Shown here: in pieces, positions 34,130-44,178 of the stretch
How the letters are laid out: each line of letters starts with the position of its first letter
Numbering within the stretch: the first letter of the stretch is position 1
Assembly: GCA_965371445.1 (NCBI GenBank)
Contig: CBDUYN010000020.1
Span: 1-64,000, forward strand
From: DASWIG01 sp965371445
GTDB taxonomy: Bacteria; Acidobacteriota; Thermoanaerobaculia; Multivoradales; J023
Length of the DNA: 64,000 nt
Direction of reading: 5' to 3'
Translations under genes and position numbers: made by a program
The notes under the pieces: model-generated
Told to the model about the DNA's origin: nothing
The model's input: only the letters and a program-made list of their open reading frames with translations
The model's database searches: none

Positions 34130-35923
34130 ATGAGCTACAACCCCTACCCCTTCGAGCCTCGACGGCACGAGCGCCAGCTGGTGTCGATCATCCGTGAGAT
34201 CGGAGCGGAGGACCGTCTCGATTCGCGGCGGCTCCATCGTATCGTCCGGCGCCACCCGAAAGAGCGCGGCGGCGCGTTTTCCAAGAGCGAGATCCTTCGC
34301 GCCTTCCGCTTCTTCAGGAGCTCCCACGCTTTTGCCGACGACGAGCCGAGCTTCGCCCTGAAGGTGCGGATGAAGCCGATCCGCACCCGTAGCGGCGTCG
34401 CCCCCGTGACCGTCCTCACCAAGCCCTACCCTTGCCCGGGCGAATGCATCTTCTGCCCCAGCGACGTCCGCATGCCCAAGAGCTACCTGTCCCGGGAGCC
34501 GGGCGCTCAGCGGGCGGCCCAGCACCGCTTCGACCCCTACGCACAGACCCTGAGCCGGCTCGTCGCGTTTCACCACACCGGCCATGAGGTCGACAAGGTC
34601 GAGCTCATCGTCCTCGGGGGCACCTGGTCGTCCTATCCGGAGCCCTACCAGGTCTGGTTCGTCAAGCGCTGCTTCGAAGCCATGAACGACTTCGACGCCG
34701 CACGGGCCTCGGCTGAGGAGATCCGACGGCCGCCTCCCGGACCGATCGACTTCGACGAGCTCGACGAGGAGGTCGACGGCCGGACGAGGAAGCGCACCTA
34801 CAACGAGGTCGTGACGGCTTTCTTGCGCCGCAGGACGGATGGCCACCTCACCGGCGTGGAGGAGACCTCTTCCTGGGAAGAGCTCTTCGAAGCTCAGCGG
34901 CTGAACGAGACCGCCGCCGCCCGTTGTGTGGGCCTCGTGCTGGAGACCCGGCCGGACCTCGTCAGTGAGGCGGAGGCCCTTCGCCTGCGCCGGTTGGGTG
35001 CGACGAAAGTCCAGATCGGCGTCCAGAGCCTCTCGGACGACGTCCTGCGAAGGAATCGCCGCGGGCATGACGTCGAGACCACGCGCCGCGCATTGTCTCT
35101 CTTGCGCCGGACGGGATTCAAGCTGCACGTCCACTGGATGCCCAATCTCTACGGCTCGGACCCGCGGGCCGACGTCGAGGACTTCAAGCGTCTCTTCGAC
35201 GATCCGGCGGTGCGGCCCGACGAGCTCAAGCTCTACCCCTGCTCGCTGATCGAAAGCGCCGAGCTCATGCAGCGCTACGAGGACGGGAGCTGGCGGCCCT
35301 ACGGCGAGAGCGAGCTCCTCCAGGTCTTGACGGCGTGTTTTCTAGAGGTGCCGGCCTATTGCCGCTTGACCCGGGTGATCCGCGACATCCCCGGCGACGA
35401 CATCGTGGACGGGAACAAGCTCACCAACTTCCGCCAGATCGTCGAACGTGAGCTGGAGCGCCGTGGACGATCCAGCCGGGACATCCGCGCGCGAGAGATT
35501 CGCAACGCGGCGGTCGATCCGGACCGCCTCCACCTGGAGCAGGAGACCTACGAAACCGCCACCGGACGGGAGGTGTTCCTGCAATGGCTGCATTCCCTGG
35601 CCGAGCCCGGGTCGGGCGACGATCGGCTGGTTGGTTTCTGTCGCCTCGCTCTGCCCGCGGCACCATCGTTCGTGGCCGAGCTCGGCCACGCCGCCATCAT
35701 CCGCGAGGTCCATGTCTACGGGACGGTCGTGGCGATCGGCGACACCGGACGCGGGCGCGCCCAGCACCTCGGTCTCGGCCGCCGGCTCGTCGACGAGGCC
35801 GCCCGCTGCGCCGCGGCAGAGGGCTTCGAGAGGCTCGCGGTCATCTCCTCGGTCGGTACACGAGAATACTATCGCCGCTTGGGCTTCGTCGAAGGAGAGC
35901 TTTTTCAGCATCGCCCCCTTTAG
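34130..35923 (+). CDS. elp3: Elp3-family tRNA uridine-34 carboxymethyltransferase (radical SAM plus GNAT)
   Basis: 597 residues. The radical-SAM cluster motif is C102-x3-C106-x2-C109 (YPCPGECIFCPSDVRMPKSYL), followed by the Elp3-specific EPGAQRA, GGTWSSYP and VLETRPDLVSEAEALRLRRLGATKVQIGVQSLSDDVLRRNRRGH. The C-terminal GNAT domain (about 450-597) has the acetyl-CoA loop GLGRRLVDEA and the AVISSVGTREYYRRLGF ending. Elp3 uses acetyl-CoA and SAM radical chemistry to make cm5U at tRNA wobble uridines. The Cys spacing is shorter than in eukaryotic Elp3 (CX9CX2C). No other Elongator subunits are visible, as is normal in bacteria. Divergent from the Trm9-like methyltransferase. Confidence 0.93.
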   Translation: MSYNPYPFEPRRHERQLVSIIREIGAEDRLDSRRLHRIVRRHPKERGGAFSKSEILRAFRFFRSSHAFADDEPSFALKVRMKPIRTRSGVAPVTVLTKPYPCPGECIFCPSDVRMPKSYLSREPGAQRAAQHRFDPYAQTLSRLVAFHHTGHEVDKVELIVLGGTWSSYPEPYQVWFVKRCFEAMNDFDAARASAEEIRRPPPGPIDFDELDEEVDGRTRKRTYNEVVTAFLRRRTDGHLTGVEETSSWEELFEAQRLNETAAARCVGLVLETRPDLVSEAEALRLRRLGATKVQIGVQSLSDDVLRRNRRGHDVETTRRALSLLRRTGFKLHVHWMPNLYGSDPRADVEDFKRLFDDPAVRPDELKLYPCSLIESAELMQRYEDGSWRPYGESELLQVLTACFLEVPAYCRLTRVIRDIPGDDIVDGNKLTNFRQIVERELERRGRSSRDIRAREIRNAAVDPDRLHLEQETYETATGREVFLQWLHSLAEPGSGDDRLVGFCRLALPAAPSFVAELGHAAIIREVHVYGTVVAIGDTGRGRAQHLGLGRRLVDEAARCAAAEGFERLAVISSVGTREYYRRLGFVEGELFQHRPL

Positions 35924-36019
35924 GGCGGTTTGTGGAATAATCCCCGGCTTGAAACGCGGACGCCCAGCTCAGGACGGTCCGCCCATCGGTCTCACAGGGG
36001 ACCGCAAGAGGAGAGAACC

Positions 36020-37612
36020 TTGCGAAGAGTCGGCATCTTTGGTTGGGGCATCGTCGCCCCGCGCTCCCCGAACATCGACGCTTTCGCCCACAACCTGGAG
36101 TCCTCCGAGACCTGGCTCGAGCCCTTCAACGGCTTCGGTCCCGACTCGTTCCTGGTCGGGCGACCGGAGTTCGACTTCGAGGGCTACCGACCCTGGATCG
36201 ACGAACGCTTCCCCCCTAACCGCTTTCCCCAGCTGGTCTCCAAGATGGGCCTGCCGGTCAAATTCGCCATCGGGGCCTTCATCCAGTCCCTGGGCCAGAA
36301 CCCCGGGCTCGAGGAGGAGCTGAAGCGCCTCGGCCGCCGCACCCACATCTACGTCGGCACCGGCCTCGGGGACCTCGGTACCAAGCAGGATCAGGTGCTC
36401 TCGCTCTTTCACGCCGAGCGGCGCTGGAACCGTTTCTGGGCCCAGCCGGAGAACAACTCCGCCCACCGGCGCTACCTTGAAACCGGGGAAGCCGACGGCG
36501 AGCCACCCCCGGCTCCGGAGACCGCCGACGACGCCTGCCGTGACGAAGTCGACGAAGCCTGGTGGAGCTTCTGGACCGAGCGCTCGCCGGAGCTCCACGA
36601 GTACCTGGTCGAGCTACGCGAGATCGAGGCTCTGGCCGTCGAGGGCGAAATCGAGGCCGGCAAGAAGGCCACCATCCGCGAGAAGCAGCGCCGCCGGCGG
36701 CGCCTGGCGCAGAAGTGGAACGCTCCACCGCCTCCCTGGGAATCGGTCTCGCCCAACCTGATCTGGAACATCGACAACATCCCGGCGGCCCAGATCTCGA
36801 TGCTCGGCGGCCTGAACGGCCTCGCCATCTGTCCCCAGGCCGCCTGCTCGACGTTCGGCGTCACCTTGAAGCTCGCCATCGACGCCATCCGCTCCGACCA
36901 GGCCGACGCCGTGATCCTCGGGGCCACCGACGGACCGCCCCATCCGCTTCTCGTCGCAGCCTTCTACAAGGCCCGGGTCATCTCGGCCGACGGCCAGGTC
37001 TCCAAACCTCTGACCGAGCTGCGCGGGACCCACGTCTCCGGCGGCGCGGCGATCTGGATCGCCGGCGAGCTCGAGCACATGCAAAGGCTCGGCATGAAGC
37101 CTCTCGGCATGGAACCTCTTTCCGTCGGTGTCACCTCCGACGCCGGCCACATCATCACCCCGTCGCAGGAAGGGCCGACCGCGGCCATGCGCATGGCCTT
37201 GGACTCCGCCGCCGTCGAACGAGAGGACATCGTCTCCTGGGACCTCCACGCGACGGCCACTCCCGGCGACTTCAACGAAGTCGAGATGGTCAGGAACCTC
37301 GTGCCCGAGGACACGCTCATCACCGCCCGAAAAGGCACCTTCGGCCACGGCATGGCGGCCGGTGGCGGCTGGGAGCTGACCGCCCAGTACCTCGGATGGC
37401 AGCGCGGCGAGGTCTACCCCACCCCGCTCGGACACGACGAGCTCAACGAGCACATCGCCACCGTGCACCAGAGCTACGCGTTTGACAACGGCTGCCCCGC
37501 CAGAGACGGCGCCGTCGGCAAGCTCTCGATGGGCATCGGCGGCATCAACACCTGCGTCGTTTCCCGTCCCTGGCCACCGGAGACCCTGGCCGGAGACGCC
37601 AAGGAGGGCTAA
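36020..37612 (+). CDS. Beta-ketoacyl synthase family protein
   Basis: 530 residues from TTG 36020, preceded by AGAGGAGAG. The thiolase fold has the catalytic triad C276 (QAACSTFG), H410 (LHATATPGD) and H443 (FGHGMAAGG), so decarboxylative condensation is possible. It is about 110 residues longer than FabF, mainly through an inserted helical region of about 100 residues (roughly 140-240, rich in Arg, Glu and Trp). No acyl carrier protein, ketoreductase or other fatty-acid gene is adjacent, so it may be a specialised condensing enzyme. The next frame (a decayed gene) overlaps its stop by one base. Confidence 0.87.
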   Translation: MRRVGIFGWGIVAPRSPNIDAFAHNLESSETWLEPFNGFGPDSFLVGRPEFDFEGYRPWIDERFPPNRFPQLVSKMGLPVKFAIGAFIQSLGQNPGLEEELKRLGRRTHIYVGTGLGDLGTKQDQVLSLFHAERRWNRFWAQPENNSAHRRYLETGEADGEPPPAPETADDACRDEVDEAWWSFWTERSPELHEYLVELREIEALAVEGEIEAGKKATIREKQRRRRRLAQKWNAPPPPWESVSPNLIWNIDNIPAAQISMLGGLNGLAICPQAACSTFGVTLKLAIDAIRSDQADAVILGATDGPPHPLLVAAFYKARVISADGQVSKPLTELRGTHVSGGAAIWIAGELEHMQRLGMKPLGMEPLSVGVTSDAGHIITPSQEGPTAAMRMALDSAAVEREDIVSWDLHATATPGDFNEVEMVRNLVPEDTLITARKGTFGHGMAAGGGWELTAQYLGWQRGEVYPTPLGHDELNEHIATVHQSYAFDNGCPARDGAVGKLSMGIGGINTCVVSRPWPPETLAGDAKEG

Positions 37613-38218
37613 TGCCCTCCCCCCTCGTTTTCCCCAAGGGGACGGTAGCGACGCCCACCGAAAGTGGCCCCGGGCCACCGAAGCTGCGGCTGAAGGAGGC
37701 TTGGGCTCAGGCCGTGGTCCTGGTGCGCGCCGTCGAGGAGTCGGACCCGCGCGGCCGGCTCCTCGAGCTCGAAGAGCGCCGGCGGGCGACCCGCGAGGCT
37801 CGCGCCGAGGATGACGACGCCTGGCTCGCCCGACGCGCCCGGAGGCTGACCCGGGAGCTCACAAAATCCTGGCCCTTCTTGCCGCGGCTGCTCCGCATCA
37901 CGAGCCTCGGCCGCGGCCTGCTCGCTCCCGCCCTCGTAGCGGCCGCCGTAGCCGGGCTCGCCACCAACCCAACGGCGCATCCAAGTCGCCGCCCTCGCCG
38001 CCTGGCGCGCCGCCCGCCTCACCAAACGCCTGCCGGTCGCGGTAAGCGATGTCTATCTCCTGAGGCTCCTGGCGGCCGCTTCGGCCGCCACACACCGAAT
38101 CGACGTCGTCCCCTACAGCTATCGCCCCGCCGCCGCGGTCACGACCGCGCTAGGGACGCGGCTCCTGGACGTCTTCGGCGCCGAAAGCGACGTCCGCCTC
38201 CACTCGCGCGCCGTGCGT
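37612..38218 (+). pseudogene. Decayed DUF2868 membrane protein gene (internal deletion and frameshift)
   Basis: The first 118 codons match the DUF2868 N-terminus: LKEAWAQAVVLVRAVEESDPRGRLLELEERRRATREAR, WLARRARRL and a first membrane segment ending in GLATN. The frame then becomes nonsense. In another frame, from about 37978, the family's C-terminal part appears (VAALAAWRAARLTKRLPV, then HRIDVVPYSYRPAAAVTTAL). The central membrane helices that normally separate these blocks are missing, and the end fades near 38218. DUF2868 proteins usually pair with a DUF3482 GTPase gene, also absent. The lesion abuts the injection-system region. The remaining 115 bases to 38333 hold nothing recognisable. 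Confidence 0.6.
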
Positions 38219-38333
38219 ATTCCGACGAATCCGACCACCCATTCCGACGGAAGCCGACCACCTCCGTCCTCGGCCAGCGCGAAGACCTGGCGATCGTGGG
38301 GGACGATATCAGGTTCGGAATCCGCTCGGCGGG

Positions 38334-39740
<1,407 letters not shown>

Positions 39741-39873
39741 TTCGCACCTCACGTTGCGAAGCCTAAAATGTACCATCCCAACTAACGAGATCAACCATCT
39801 TAGCAGAGACTCCACCGCGATGCAAGGGATTTCTGCAACGAATGCAGGAAGGCGCGGCGAGCTCCGGCCCGGA

Positions 39874-39935
39874 CGCCTGGGGGGATAGGACAAAAGGCCG
39901 TCCGGCAGGACATTTTTGTCCTATCCCCCCAGGCG
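39874..39935. promoter_or_regulatory. Upstream activating site A: 22-bp perfect inverted repeat
   Basis: Positions 39874-39895 and 39914-39935 are exact reverse complements, each containing AGGACAAAA. The right arm also makes a compact palindrome AGGACA-TTTT-TGTCCT (39907-39922). The centre lies about 165 bases before the predicted sigma-54 start site, a normal enhancer distance. Confidence 0.75.
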
Positions 39936-39980
39936 GCTCCGGCGGTCTCGCCCGGCCGTCGCCGCGCCCTCCGGGAGGAC

Positions 39981-40014
39981 GGCTCGGGAAGGACAAAAAC
40001 GTCCTGTCCGAGCC
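39981..40014. promoter_or_regulatory. Upstream activating site B: imperfect 14-bp inverted repeat
   Basis: Arms 39981-39994 and 40001-40014 match except for two bases. The left half repeats the AGGACAAAA element of site A and the centre reads AGGAC-AAAAAC-GTCCT. It is probably a second dimer site for the same activator, about 50 bases upstream of the -24 box. Confidence 0.65.
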
Positions 40015-40046
40015 TAGCACGCTCCCCGGATGCGGGCACCAGCTCC

Positions 40047-40062
40047 TGGCACAGACCTTGCT
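40047..40062 (+). promoter_or_regulatory. Sigma-54 (-24/-12) promoter of the contractile injection operon
   Basis: TGGCAC (40047-40052), AGACC, TTGCT (40058-40062): a full match to the TGGCAC-N5-TTGCW consensus. Expected transcription start is near 40073, about 35 bases before the first gene's GTG. With the activator sites upstream and the activator gene transcribed in the opposite direction, this defines the operon's control region. Confidence 0.88.
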
Positions 40063-40106
40063 CTACGGAATCGGCATTGCCACTCGAAAAGTCTGGAACG
40101 ACTCTT

Positions 40107-40379
40107 GTGACCGATGACCTTTCTTCCACCGCGCGCGAAATCCTGGCCTATCTGGTCGAGAATTCCGAGGCCCAAGACACCCTGGAGGGGATCATGCAGT
40201 GGTGGCTTTTCGACCGCCATCTCCAAAGCCAGCTCGATACGGTGCGTAAGGCCTTGGACGAGCTGATCGCCGCGGGTTTCGTCGGCGTCTCGGAACGGCC
40301 CGGCTCCGGTCAGCTCTACCGGCTGACCGGCAGCAAGCCCGACGAGCTGAAATCGACCGGCGAGATGAGGTCTAGCTGA
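40107..40379 (+). CDS. Small winged-helix-like protein, first gene of the tail operon
   Basis: About 90 residues from GTG 40107; a TTG at 40077 is in frame but almost at the predicted transcription start. TAREILAYLVENSEAQDTLEGIMQWWL, then VRKALDELIAAGFVGVSERPGSGQLYRLT reads like a winged helix with a basic recognition helix and a beta wing. Small wHTH proteins at the head of tail-like operons may act as regulators or structural adaptors. The next gene starts 4 bases later. Confidence 0.65.
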   Translation: MTDDLSSTAREILAYLVENSEAQDTLEGIMQWWLFDRHLQSQLDTVRKALDELIAAGFVGVSERPGSGQLYRLTGSKPDELKSTGEMRSS

Positions 40380-40382
40380 GAG

Positions 40383-41402
40383 ATGCCTCCCCTGACGATC
40401 TCCGCCGACGGCCAGCCACCCCTGAACGAGGTGATCGACGAGATGCTCACCGCGCTCGAGGCCGAGGCCAATCTGCCTCTCCCCGCCGGCAGCCTCCCGC
40501 CCCCCAACCTCTCGCTGGTGCGGGTGCAGGAACGGCCTGTCGGTCTCGGTCGGTGGCGCGGCAACGAGACCCAGGGCCCTTTGCCTCTGCTGGCGCTCAA
40601 AGGCGGCCGGCTCGACGCCGTGGTGCGCTTCCAGCTCTGGGCCAACGTCGTGGCCGACATCGACGCGGCGATCCTCCAACTCCAGGCGGACCTCTCCAGC
40701 GCCCGGGACGTTCTGCGCGGCCAGGGCTTCTTGAAGCTCACCGCCAGCGACACCTCGCTGGCCGAACAGGTGTCGACCGGGGTGATCGCCACGGCCTGGC
40801 GCAAGACGGCCTCCTATCACCTGCTCTACGAGTACCACTACCGCGACACCGACGGCGCCGAGAGCCTGATCGCCCGCATCCCGGTCGAAAGCGACCCGGA
40901 GGAGCGGAATTCGCCGCAACGCGAGACGAGCATCGTGACCGGGGCGACCGTGCGTTGGGACAACGAGACGGCCCCGGCCCTGCGCCAGCGCGGTCCTGGC
41001 CGCTTCGGCCGGATCTCGGCCCTGGTCTTCCTGCCCGGCGCCACGCCTGCCGGCCAGGTTAACTTGCTGCGCACCTTCGACGGCGCCGCCGGAGCCCCCG
41101 CGGCGCCAGCAACGCTGAACGACTTCCTCAACGCCGTGGCGGACCCGCAGGCGCCGGCGCGCCATGCCGAGGTGTCGTTCGCCTCGTTGACAGATTTTCT
41201 CAACGCCTTTGCCCCCCCCGACGACACCGTCACGCTCGGTGACTGGGACGAGGATGCAGCCCTCGACAGCTACGAGATCCGCGCCCTGGATCTCGTCCCG
41301 GCCATCCCGTTGCCGCGCGACGACGACCGTCTCGAGATTTCCATCGTGCCCGCGCCTCTCGATCAGGTCGCGGTGCTCTACCTGCGCCTCGAGCGCGGCT
41401 GA
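40383..41402 (+). CDS. Uncharacterised tail-operon protein, possible tail-terminator/completion role
   Basis: 339 residues, mixed alpha/beta, no membrane helix. The N-terminal 180 residues (LSLVRVQERPVGLGRWRGNETQG, LDAVVRFQLWANVVADIDAAILQLQADL, then RKTASYHLLYEYHY) read as a compact beta domain with a helix. The second half ends in a beta-rich stretch with DRLEISIVP. I do not recognise a family by sequence. Its place just before the sheath gene and the beta-rich build would fit a terminator/cap or tail-completion component; that is context inference. 55 bases of Pro-coding/AG-rich DNA with a GGAGG separate it from the sheath. Confidence 0.55.
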   Translation: MPPLTISADGQPPLNEVIDEMLTALEAEANLPLPAGSLPPPNLSLVRVQERPVGLGRWRGNETQGPLPLLALKGGRLDAVVRFQLWANVVADIDAAILQLQADLSSARDVLRGQGFLKLTASDTSLAEQVSTGVIATAWRKTASYHLLYEYHYRDTDGAESLIARIPVESDPEERNSPQRETSIVTGATVRWDNETAPALRQRGPGRFGRISALVFLPGATPAGQVNLLRTFDGAAGAPAAPATLNDFLNAVADPQAPARHAEVSFASLTDFLNAFAPPDDTVTLGDWDEDAALDSYEIRALDLVPAIPLPRDDDRLEISIVPAPLDQVAVLYLRLERG

Positions 41403-41457
41403 AAACGAGCTCCCTCACAACGAAGGAGCGTTCCCCCCGGAAGGAGGACGAAAAGAA

Positions 41458-43125
41458 ATGCCCGAACTAGTGTTACCAGGAGTTTTCATCGAGGTGCGCC
41501 CCGAAGGGCTCATCGTGCCCCAGGGGGTCACGGTGGGCAACCTCGGCGTGGTGGGCACCGCCAGCAAGGGCCCGGTGGGCACGCCGGTGGTGCTCGGTAG
41601 CTACGCCGAGGCGACCGAGGTCTTCGGCGACTACGACCCGTGGAACGACGGCGCTGGCGAGCTCACCCTCACCCGGGCCCTCGAGCAGGCCTACCGTCAC
41701 GGCGCCACGACCGCCTGGGCCGTCCGCGTCGCCGGAGGCTCCAACGCCGCCAGCCTGGTCCTGGAGCCCGCCGCCCCCGACCTGCTGACCCTCACTGCCA
41801 AGACCCACGGGACGTGGGGCAACGAGATCGAGGTCAACGTCGCCGCAGCCGAGGAAGACCCCTTCGTCGAGAACCGCGAGCACACCGTCGCCGCCGACAA
41901 CACCACCACCGTCGCGCTGGGGCAAAGCCCCATCGTGCCCAACGCCCGCACCCGTGTCCGCGTGCGGGCGGCAGGCGCCACCCTCGAGGAATCGTTGCAG
42001 GTCGTCTACGACAGCGGGCCGGTGGCCGGCCAGGTGAGCCTCGACACCACCTCGGGAAACCCGACCTCGGGAGACCTCACTTTCGCCACCCCGTTGAACG
42101 CGAACGACGTTGTGGTCGCCTCCTACATGGTCTCCCGGAGCGCCGGTGCGCGAAAAGTGACCGTGCGCTACCGCGGCAGCGACGAGGTCTACACCATCCT
42201 CGACGGCACCGACCTGATCCGCGATCTCGCGGACTCAGCCTGGGTCACGGCAACGGCGGCGACCGGCCTGCAGCTGCCCGACTTGACGACTCCGGCGGGG
42301 ACTTTCGTGCGCCTCGTCGGCGGTTCCAACGGCGCCGGTGGCGCCATCTACCAGAACGGGCTCGACGAGCTCCTCAACAAGGACGCCCACATCATCGTCG
42401 CCGCCGGCCAGGACGCGAGCTTCGGCGACGAGCTCGCTGGCCATTGCCAGATCGCTTCCTCCGACGACGTCAAGCGCGATCGCATCGCCGTCGTCGGCAG
42501 CACGCTCGGCATCGACTTCTCGACCCTCCAGGGCCACAACCTGGCGAGCGACCGACTGATCTACGTCGGGCCGGGGATCAAGACCAACGACAACGCCGCC
42601 TCGCCGCCGGTCGAGGTGACCCTGTCCGGGGCTTACGCCGCGGCCGCGGTGGCGGGATTTCTGGGCGGCGCCTCGCCGCACGTCAGCCCGACCAACAAGG
42701 TCTTGAACGTCGGCGGGCTCGAGACCGAATTCACCCGGGCGCAGCTCAAGCAGCTGGTCCTGGCGCGGGTGCTGGCGCTGGAGGCCCGCCAGGGCTTCCG
42801 CATCGTGCGCGGCATCACCACCTCGACCAACACCGCCTGGCTGCAGATCACCACCCGGCGGATCGTCGACTACGCCAAGTTCGGCGTGCGCTCGGCCGCT
42901 CAGTCCTACATCGGGCTGCTCAACAACGAACGGGTGCGCTCGGCGCTGCGCGCCACCGTCAACAGCTTCCTGGCCGAGATGGTCAACGACGAGCTGCTGG
43001 TCAGCTACGAGCTCGAGGTCTCGGCGAGCCGCGACGACGAAATTCGTGGCATCGCCCGCGTCACCATGACGCTGCGACCGACCTTCAGCATCGACTTCAT
43101 CAAGGTCACGATGTTCCTCGAATAA
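41458..43125 (+). CDS. Contractile tail sheath protein
   Basis: 555 residues. The N-terminus PELVLPGVFIEVRP (PGVYxEE-type linker arm) and TVGNLGVVGTASKGPVGTPV are typical sheath openings. THGTWGNEIEVNV (W120) is the sheath insertion-domain motif. The C-terminus runs RGITTSTNTAWLQITTRRIVDYAKFGVRSAAQSYIGLLNNERVRSALRATVNSFLAEM and ends with IDFIKVTMFLE, the strand-donating C-terminal arm. It would polymerise around the tube and contract on firing. Only one sheath gene is present, whereas Afp/PVC-type loci carry several paralogues. GGAGG precedes the ATG. Confidence 0.95.
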   Translation: MPELVLPGVFIEVRPEGLIVPQGVTVGNLGVVGTASKGPVGTPVVLGSYAEATEVFGDYDPWNDGAGELTLTRALEQAYRHGATTAWAVRVAGGSNAASLVLEPAAPDLLTLTAKTHGTWGNEIEVNVAAAEEDPFVENREHTVAADNTTTVALGQSPIVPNARTRVRVRAAGATLEESLQVVYDSGPVAGQVSLDTTSGNPTSGDLTFATPLNANDVVVASYMVSRSAGARKVTVRYRGSDEVYTILDGTDLIRDLADSAWVTATAATGLQLPDLTTPAGTFVRLVGGSNGAGGAIYQNGLDELLNKDAHIIVAAGQDASFGDELAGHCQIASSDDVKRDRIAVVGSTLGIDFSTLQGHNLASDRLIYVGPGIKTNDNAASPPVEVTLSGAYAAAAVAGFLGGASPHVSPTNKVLNVGGLETEFTRAQLKQLVLARVLALEARQGFRIVRGITTSTNTAWLQITTRRIVDYAKFGVRSAAQSYIGLLNNERVRSALRATVNSFLAEMVNDELLVSYELEVSASRDDEIRGIARVTMTLRPTFSIDFIKVTMFLE

Positions 43126-43143
43126 ATCAGGAGACCCACGATC

Positions 43144-43695
43144 ATGGCACTGACCAACGTTTTCACGGGTGCCAACGGCACCCTCACCCTGGCCCACGAG
43201 GACACCCCCGAAGGCAAGGACGCGAAGGCCGTCACCGACACCTACGAGCTCCTGACCGTGGGCCGGGTGACCGGGGTCTGTCTGCGCGTCGACACCGACC
43301 TCGAGGAGTTCCACGAGGTCGGACGGCGGCACCCGACCTCGCTCCATCCCGGCAACATCCACATCAGCGGCAAGGTCGACCGCGCCTACGTCAACGGCGC
43401 GCTCGTCTACCTGCTCCTCGGCCGGGGCGCCAGGCCCACCGCCGTCGCGGAGCCCTACGTCCAGCCCACCTTCAACATGACGGTGACCCTGAGCGATCCC
43501 GCCGCGCCCGGCAACTCGGTGGGGGTGGAGCTCAAGGGCGTCAAGTTCGAGAACTGGGCCTACACCATGCCCGAAGACGACTTCGTCGTGGAGAACGTCA
43601 CGTTCAAGGCGCTCACCGTCAGCGTCCTTCAGAGCGAAGGGTCCGGCGACGGCGGTGAGGGCACCCCCCTGACGGTCGCTTTCGCCGAAGCGTAA
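43144..43695 (+). CDS. Tail tube protein
   Basis: 183 residues, predicted all-beta with one short helix, as in gp19/Hcp-like tube subunits. ALTNVFTGANGTLTLAHE resembles the family start, with a central SLHPGNIHISGKVDRAYVNGALVYLLLGRG and closing ENVTFKALTVSVLQ. Position 18 bases after the sheath gene is the standard sheath-tube order. Tube rings form the inner conduit for cargo. Confidence 0.85.
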   Translation: MALTNVFTGANGTLTLAHEDTPEGKDAKAVTDTYELLTVGRVTGVCLRVDTDLEEFHEVGRRHPTSLHPGNIHISGKVDRAYVNGALVYLLLGRGARPTAVAEPYVQPTFNMTVTLSDPAAPGNSVGVELKGVKFENWAYTMPEDDFVVENVTFKALTVSVLQSEGSGDGGEGTPLTVAFAEA

Positions 43696-43713
43696 GCCCG
43701 GAGGAGCGAGCCC

Positions 43714-44178
43714 ATGACCCTTTCCGCTGAGGAGCTCCTCGCCGGCGGGGAGCTCACCCACGAGGTGCAGGTCCCCGCCGAGCTGCTGCAGGGCGGCGGC
43801 CCGGCCGGCGCCCAGGTGGAGCTGCGGCCTCTCACCGTGCGCGGCTTGCAGCGCATCGCCAAGGCGGCGCGCGACGACGAGGAGCTCTCGGCCGCCCTGA
43901 TGATCCAGCAGGCCCTGGTCTCGCCGTCCCTCGCCCTCGAGCAGGTCTCGAGCCTGCCGGCCGGCCTGGCCCGCTTCCTGGTCGAGAAGATCAACGAGCT
44001 CTCGGGCATCAGCACACCGCGCCACGAGCTGGAGGAGCTGGTCCAGGCCCCCCTGGCCCGGGCCTGCTTCGTGCTCGCCAAGGAATTCGGCTGGACGCCC
44101 GAGGAGGTCAGCGGCATGACCGTCGGCCAGATGTTGCTCTACGTCGAGATGGCCCGCGGTAACGGGGAGGGACCATGA
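43714..44178 (+). CDS. Small helical tail protein, assembly-chaperone-like
   Basis: 154 residues, acidic and largely helical after a beta N-terminus (VELRPLTVRGLQRIAKAARDDEELSAALMIQQALVSPSL; then FLVEKINELSGIST). Size, position directly after the tube gene and composition match the tail-assembly chaperone slot of tailed phages (gpG/gpE-like), where a protein guards the tube or tape measure during assembly. No sequence signature is decisive. It ends with an ATGA overlap with the next gene, implying translational coupling. Confidence 0.6.
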   Translation: MTLSAEELLAGGELTHEVQVPAELLQGGGPAGAQVELRPLTVRGLQRIAKAARDDEELSAALMIQQALVSPSLALEQVSSLPAGLARFLVEKINELSGISTPRHELEELVQAPLARACFVLAKEFGWTPEEVSGMTVGQMLLYVEMARGNGEGP

